NCBI GenBank assembly: GCA_964568815.1
Contig: CAZMRY010000047.1
Coordinates: 1-11,117 of the forward strand
Length of the DNA stretch: 11,117 bases
Direction: 5' to 3'
Source: RGIG8700 sp964568815
GTDB lineage: Bacteria; Bacillota; Clostridia; RGIG6154
Shown one piece after another: positions 7,367-11,117 of the stretch (positions are counted from its first letter, which is position 1; the number at the start of each line of letters is the position of its first letter). Position numbers and translations under genes: made by a program. The notes beneath the pieces are model-generated. The model saw nothing but the letters and a program-made list of their open reading frames with translations. It did not search any database and was not told the DNA's origin.

Positions 7367-7459
7367 CATGAAGTCTTTAGGATTTTTGCCTATAATTTTA
7401 TTGAAAAGACTGATGAAATAATATGTGGTTGTGATAAAGGTAGCTCATATCAATGTTTT

Positions 7460-9763
7460 TCATATGTCTGTCTCAGAGAATAGTTTAAATTCATAGGTTT
7501 TACCTGTTTCTGTAGGGAAGGTTATCATATCGTCATTTATTATTTCAAAGGTTCCTTTTGCTTTTGAAATGTTTTTATATCTTAAGGTAGCTTTTTGTCC
7601 TTTAAGGGATTTGATTTTGATAGCTACTTTTTCGTCTTTTCTCATTGCAGAAACTTCAAAACCGCCTCGTGCACAAAGTCCCTCAAAGCTTACATTTTTT
7701 GTGATGTCAGGAAGAGCAGGGAAAATATCTATATAACCGCTGTTGCTTTGCATAAGCATTTCTGCATAAGCAGCGGTAGCACCGAAGGATCCGTCTATCT
7801 GGAAAATTCCTTCTTCATAGTGTTTTCCCCACATATTAGGAAAGGTGTTACATTTAATTACATCACTTAAAACTGTATATGCCTCATTGCCGCATAATGC
7901 TCTTGCAAACATAAGTGCTTTATGTGCCTTAGACCAGCCTACACCTGAAGTAAATCCTCGCATTTGCAAGGTGATTTTAGCAGCATCAAGCCAGTCTTTT
8001 GTAGTTGCATTTATTATATTTCCGGGATAAAGTCCGCAGAGCTGAGAAATGTGTCTGTGATCTTTTTCACCGATATCACCGTAATATTCTTCTTCTCTGT
8101 ATTCCTTTATCTGTCCTGATTTACCAATGATTACAGGCTCATATTTATCTATCTGATATTTAACCTTTTCAACAAGCTTCATATCAACATCTTCGTAGTC
8201 TAAAAGCTCACAAATTCTTAAAAAGCTCTTGTTGTTTTCGTAAATCATCTGCTGGTCAAAGGCACAGCCTATTGTTTCATAAGGCTTGCCATTGTGAAAC
8301 TGTTCGGGCGAAAAAGAACAGGTTGCAAGAAATTTGCCATCAATTTCTTTAATGCATTTCATGTAAAACCTTGCCATACCTTCAAAAATAGGGTAAGCAT
8401 ATTTCTTGAGAATTTCTTTATCAAGTGTAAAGTCGTACCAGTCCATATAAGCCTGTGTAGTAAGACCGCCTGTTCCGGGTCCTGAATGTCCGCCAACATC
8501 TCCGATGTATAAAACACCGTTGCCTGTTCCCACAATCCAGCCGTTTTTACCTTCTTCATAGTTTTCAGAATGATTTTTTAATATGTATTCATCAGCAAGC
8601 TTTTGAAAAGCCTTCATCCTTTTTTGATTGAATTCATTGTAAGGAACAAAACATTCTGCTAAATTACAGGTAAATGCAGCCCAGTAATTCATTTGTATGT
8701 TTATGTTGTACCAGTATCCGTTTGTCCATGGAGGAACCTGATGAAAATTCCATATTCCCTGAAGCGCAGAGGGAAGTCCTCCAATTCTTGAACTTGAGAT
8801 GAGCAAATATCTTCCCACATTGAAATGAAGCTCTTCAAGATAAGGAATATTTTCACCATTTCGGTACTTTTCAATCAGCTTATCTGTACATTCGTTGTCA
8901 TCTTTTCCTCCAAAGTCAATTTTAACTCTGTTATAAAGAGTTGAAAAGTCATTAAGATGACGCTCAAGTAGCTGAGAATATGTATATTTTTCTGCATTAT
9001 CGAGAATTGCTTTAACTTTTCCGTGAGGGGACTCGTTGCCCTTAAGCACATTTAATCTGTCTTCAGGATTAACATCTTCACAAAGTTCAAAATTTGTCCC
9101 AACAGCAAGGATAAGGTGAGCATTTGTTGCATTTTCAACTTTAATATGGTCACCTGATGATAAAATTTCGCCATCACTGTAAACTCTTAAAAGTCCTTCA
9201 TATTCAATATTAAAGTATTCAGAAACACCATCAACTTTTGTTTCATTGCCTTTGACAGTAGTTTTACCTGTTCTTCCCATATGGTCGTTTTCTTCATACA
9301 AATAATCTCTTGTATAAGGTGCAATTGCCTTTAAAGAGAAACTAAGTGCTCCTTTTTCTGATGCAGAAAGCTCAAAAACAAAGCATCTGTCAGGATATGA
9401 AGCAAATGCCTTTCTTGTATATTCAACACTGCCTGAAATGTATTTCAGAGTAACAATTCCTGTTTCAAGATTTAATGTTCTTTCGTAGTCGGTGAATTCC
9501 TTGTGTTCAAATTCCAGATATATCTTTTCAAAACACTCATTACCTGCACATTCAAGAGGCTTTTGATGTTCTTTTGCTACCATACCCATATAATGAGCAG
9601 GAGGGAGACTAAGAGTGTGCTCAGATATTGCAATGCACTCTTTTTCAACACCTGAAAAAACACCTGCACCTAAAAATCCGTTGCCAACATACAGTGAATA
9701 GTTTTCCCAACCGTATATCGTTTCTTCGGCAGGTGTGTTAAATCTTATAATATTACTGTTCAT
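7460..9763 (-). CDS. GH95 family glycosidase (alpha-L-fucosidase / alpha-L-galactosidase type), cytoplasmic
   Basis: This 767-aa protein matches the GH95 layout: N-terminal beta-sandwich domain, (alpha/alpha)6 catalytic barrel, C-terminal beta domain. The active-site motifs are WYNINIQMNYW (351-361) with N353 and N355, CSFSPEQ with E487, and FQIDGSFG (654-661) with D657. They correspond to the Asn pair, Glu acid and Asp known from the Bifidobacterium 1,2-alpha-L-fucosidase; in this inverting mechanism Asn assisted by Asp activates water. GH95 removes terminal alpha-L-fucose or alpha-L-galactose; the exact specificity is not readable here. There is no signal peptide or anchor, so it acts inside the cell on imported oligosaccharides. 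ATG 9763 is preceded by AGGAGGT 7 nt upstream (9771-9777 on the plus strand). It is convergent with the GRE operon and has its own strong promoter. Confidence 0.9.
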   Translation of the reverse strand: MNSNIIRFNTPAEETIYGWENYSLYVGNGFLGAGVFSGVEKECIAISEHTLSLPPAHYMGMVAKEHQKPLECAGNECFEKIYLEFEHKEFTDYERTLNLETGIVTLKYISGSVEYTRKAFASYPDRCFVFELSASEKGALSFSLKAIAPYTRDYLYEENDHMGRTGKTTVKGNETKVDGVSEYFNIEYEGLLRVYSDGEILSSGDHIKVENATNAHLILAVGTNFELCEDVNPEDRLNVLKGNESPHGKVKAILDNAEKYTYSQLLERHLNDFSTLYNRVKIDFGGKDDNECTDKLIEKYRNGENIPYLEELHFNVGRYLLISSSRIGGLPSALQGIWNFHQVPPWTNGYWYNINIQMNYWAAFTCNLAECFVPYNEFNQKRMKAFQKLADEYILKNHSENYEEGKNGWIVGTGNGVLYIGDVGGHSGPGTGGLTTQAYMDWYDFTLDKEILKKYAYPIFEGMARFYMKCIKEIDGKFLATCSFSPEQFHNGKPYETIGCAFDQQMIYENNKSFLRICELLDYEDVDMKLVEKVKYQIDKYEPVIIGKSGQIKEYREEEYYGDIGEKDHRHISQLCGLYPGNIINATTKDWLDAAKITLQMRGFTSGVGWSKAHKALMFARALCGNEAYTVLSDVIKCNTFPNMWGKHYEEGIFQIDGSFGATAAYAEMLMQSNSGYIDIFPALPDITKNVSFEGLCARGGFEVSAMRKDEKVAIKIKSLKGQKATLRYKNISKAKGTFEIINDDMITFPTETGKTYEFKLFSETDI

Positions 9764-9786
9764 AGAAAAAACCTCCTGTCAAGTAA

Positions 9787-9815
9787 ATTATAATATAATG
9801 AAAATTGTTAGTCAA
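9787..9815 (-). promoter_or_regulatory. Near-consensus sigma-A promoter of the GH95 gene
   Basis: On the minus strand TTGACT (plus positions 9810-9815) and a perfect TATAAT (9787-9792) are spaced exactly 17 bp apart. The predicted start is near 9780, giving a short leader of about 17 nt that contains the AGGAGGT site. Eleven of twelve consensus bases match, suggesting strong expression unless repressed. No clear operator palindrome overlaps it. Confidence 0.85.
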
Positions 9816-9857
9816 GAAAATAAAAAAATTCCACAGAGAATTTGTTTGTAAATTTAT

Positions 9858-9886
9858 TTGAAGAGATTGTAAAAATATGTTATAAT
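9858..9886 (+). promoter_or_regulatory. Extended -10 promoter of manA
   Basis: TATAAT (9881-9886) is preceded by TG at 9878-9879, giving the extended -10 TGTTATAAT. A TTGAAG -35 (9858-9863) lies 17 bp upstream and matches four of six consensus bases. Transcription would begin near 9893, with AAGGAG at 9896-9901 as ribosome binding site. It diverges from the GH95 promoter with 42 bp between the two -35 boxes. Confidence 0.8.
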
Positions 9887-9911
9887 AAACTGAGAAAGGA
9901 GAAGTTGTAAA

Positions 9912-10817
9912 ATGAAACTTTTTAAAACTATACCGGTATATAAAGATTATATATGGGGTGGTAATAAGCTTAAAACTATATACGGCAAAAAAACAGATAT
10001 GTCGCCCTTAGCAGAGAGCTGGGAGCTTAGCTGTCATAAAGATGGTATGACTTATCTTTCAAACGGAATGTCACTTGAAGAATATATCAGTAAAAACAAA
10101 GGTTGTCTTGGTACTATGTGCCCATCTGATGAATTACCTGTTCTTATAAAGTTTATAGATGCTCAGGATAATTTAAGTGTTCAGGTGCATCCAACTGATG
10201 AACAGGCAAGAGTATGGGAAAACCAGAACGGCAAAACTGAAATGTGGTATGTTGCAGATGCTGAAAAAGATGCAAAAATTACTTGTGGCTTCAACAGAGA
10301 TGTAACCGAAGACGAACTTAAAAAAGCCATTGAAGAAAATACCCTTGAAGAACTGTTGTCTGTATATAATTCTGAAAAGGGAGATGTTTTCTTTGTTGAG
10401 GCAGGCACAGTACATGCAATCGGCAAAGGAAACCTGATTGTAGAGATTCAACAGAACTCAAATGTTACATACAGACTTTATGACTATAACAGAGTAGGTA
10501 AAGATGGAAAAACAAGAGAACTGCATATAGAAAAAGGAATAAAAGCATCAAACCTCAAAAAGACAACATTAAACGATAGAGATGGTTGCATACTTGCAAA
10601 ATGTAAATATTTTCAAGTAACAGAAATTGAATGTAACACAGAGGTTAACCTCTGTGCCGATGAAAAAAGCTACCATACTCTTGTTATAGTAGAAGGAAAT
10701 GTTAAAATAGGCAATGAAAATTTTGTTGCAGGCGAAACTGTATTCATCCCTGCAGGAGAGGGGATGTACAAATTAAAAGGAAAAGCAACTGTTCTTTTAA
10801 CAACAAATAAATATTAA
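9912..10817 (+). CDS. manA: Mannose-6-phosphate isomerase, class I
   Basis: This 301-aa enzyme interconverts mannose 6-phosphate and fructose 6-phosphate in the cytoplasm, linking mannose to glycolysis and to GDP-sugar synthesis. It is the short, Bacillus-type cupin form. Visible motifs are KDYIWGG (11-17), QVHPTDEQA with H93, EMWYV with E110, and EAGTVHAIG with H168, which fit the zinc ligands; RLYDYNRVG supplies the conserved R194. A second cupin-like half fills residues 210-301. The start ATG 9912 follows AAGGAG at 9896-9901. It is monocistronic in the window, divergent from GH95. A link to fucose is possible because mannose 6-phosphate precedes GDP-fucose, but ManA is also an ordinary housekeeping enzyme. 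Confidence 0.95.
   Translation: MKLFKTIPVYKDYIWGGNKLKTIYGKKTDMSPLAESWELSCHKDGMTYLSNGMSLEEYISKNKGCLGTMCPSDELPVLIKFIDAQDNLSVQVHPTDEQARVWENQNGKTEMWYVADAEKDAKITCGFNRDVTEDELKKAIEENTLEELLSVYNSEKGDVFFVEAGTVHAIGKGNLIVEIQQNSNVTYRLYDYNRVGKDGKTRELHIEKGIKASNLKKTTLNDRDGCILAKCKYFQVTEIECNTEVNLCADEKSYHTLVIVEGNVKIGNENFVAGETVFIPAGEGMYKLKGKATVLLTTNKY
10637..10656. repeat. Perfect 20-bp palindrome inside manA
   Basis: CACAGAGGTT at 10637-10646 is followed directly by its reverse complement at 10647-10656, with no spacer. It lies within the coding sequence and encodes part of NTEVNLCADE. It has the form of a dimeric protein-binding site, but no function can be assigned and chance is possible. Confidence 0.6.
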
Positions 10818-10867
10818 TTAATATGAATATATAAATACGATGATGTTTCTTTCAAGTCCAAGTCTGA

Positions 10868-10999
10868 ATCGGTCTGGTTGATAGCATAACAGTATTTGAA
10901 AAAGACAAAAGTGAAAAACCTATAACACAGGAAATAAAAATTGAATACAGATTTATCAAAAATCTTTTGCAGAAAGAGAAAGAGGACATTGTCTGTTAA
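10868..10999 (+). pseudogene. Relic resembling the C-terminus of a serine recombinase
   Basis: An open stretch of 43 codons with no start codon runs from just after a TGA (10865-10867) to TAA (10997-10999). It reads LVDSITVFEKDK, then IKIEYRFIKNLL. This pattern, a short helix leading into I-x-V-x-E-K and then I-x-I-x-Y-x-F-I, resembles the C-terminal end of large serine recombinases from Clostridia mobile elements. A few codons in another frame just upstream read SLNRS, which would fit the same region after a frameshift. No start or ribosome binding site is present, so it is a remnant and not a gene. The family call is from pattern memory and only moderately secure. Confidence 0.45.
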
Positions 11000-11014
11000 A
11001 CAAACAATATCCTC
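10982..11014 (-). terminator. Terminator downstream of the minus-strand tRNA-Ser
   Basis: On the minus strand, arms at plus positions 11001-11014 and 10982-10995 form a 14-bp stem with the 5-nt loop UUUAA, followed by a pyrimidine-rich tail (UUUCUCUUUC). Two stem positions are U-G wobbles in minus-strand RNA but become C-A mismatches in plus-strand RNA, so the hairpin is built for minus-strand transcription, away from the tRNA. It overlaps the end of the recombinase-like relic. Confidence 0.65.
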
Positions 11015-11027
11015 AATCCTAAACTGG

Positions 11028-11055
11028 ATACACTATATAAAGACAAATAGTGTAT
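11028..11055. repeat. 9-bp inverted repeat next to the tRNA 3' end
   Basis: ATACACTAT (11028-11036) and ATAGTGTAT (11047-11055) are perfect inverted copies around a 10-nt spacer, beginning 8 nt beyond the encoded CCA of the tRNA. No T-tract follows on either strand. It may be a structured tRNA trailer or a leftover binding site; function unknown. Confidence 0.5.
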
Positions 11056-11063
11056 TTAAGTAA

Positions 11064-11117
11064 TGGCGGAGAAGAAGGGATTCGAACCCTTGCGCCGGGA
11101 GTTCCCGACCTAACGGT
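11064..11117 (-). tRNA. tRNA-Ser, 3' portion (cut by the window edge)
   Basis: The minus strand ends in CTTCTCCGCCA, with the CCA genomically encoded at 11064-11066 and G as discriminator base. It has a T-arm AAGGGTTCGAATCCCTT and an extended variable arm containing TCGGGAACTCCCG, so it is a class II tRNA. The discriminator G and the acceptor sequence indicate serine; leucine tRNAs normally carry A there. The anticodon lies beyond the right edge and cannot be read. Confidence 0.85.

Noticed and set aside
7367..7459. Small gene between the shared terminator and GH95
   Set aside because: Only short frames without a ribosome binding site; a weak AGTCTTT/AAAGACT inverted repeat is present but with no terminator or operator context.
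9776..9781. Minus-strand TTGACA as an additional -35 box
   Set aside because: It overlaps the GH95 ribosome binding region, and a -10 box 17 bp downstream would fall inside the coding sequence.
1..11117. CRISPR array, insertion sequence, riboswitch or cre site
   Set aside because: No regularly spaced repeats, no intact transposase, no long structured leader, and no convincing cre-like match near the promoters.

Overview
The window looks like a low-GC Bacillota genome, most likely an anaerobic Clostridia (gut-type) organism. The reasons are AT-rich coding, AGGAGG-type ribosome binding sites, near-consensus sigma-A promoters, AAA/GAA/ATA-rich codons, and an oxygen-sensitive glycyl radical enzyme with its radical-SAM activase. 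I cannot place it to genus from the sequence alone.

Layout. Bases 1-189 hold the terminator of an off-window neighbour and a candidate promoter. Bases 190-7324 are one tight six-gene plus-strand operon: a hydroxypyruvate-isomerase-like TIM-barrel protein, three different Gfo/Idh/MocA NAD(P)-dependent proteins, a glycyl radical enzyme (GRE) activase, and the GRE itself. Junctions range from a 1-nt gap to a 17-nt overlap, so translation is probably coupled throughout. A perfect 21-bp hairpin that includes the GRE stop codon ends the operon. The convergent gene at 7460-9763 (minus) is a cytoplasmic GH95 alpha-L-fucosidase/alpha-L-galactosidase-type enzyme that can share this hairpin as terminator. 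A 148-bp divergent promoter region separates it from a class I mannose-6-phosphate isomerase (9912-10817, plus). The right end has a small relic resembling the C-terminus of a serine recombinase, then the 3' portion of a tRNA-Ser on the minus strand with its own terminator.

How it may work. Gfo/Idh/MocA proteins paired with AP_endonuc_2-type TIM barrels are known in inositol catabolism and in keto-sugar pathways that cleave glycosides by oxidation and elimination. Here such a set is locked in one operon with a GRE whose active-site loop lacks the Cys-x-Glu of the characterised diol dehydratases and related lyases. The inference is an anaerobic, radical-dependent route for an unusual sugar, glycoside or cyclitol: oxidation to a keto intermediate, isomerisation, and radical C-O or C-C cleavage. 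GH95 and ManA point to sugar use nearby but are separate transcription units. No transporter, kinase, regulator or microcompartment gene is present in the window, so the substrate is not determined. The GRE operon is the part most worth following up.
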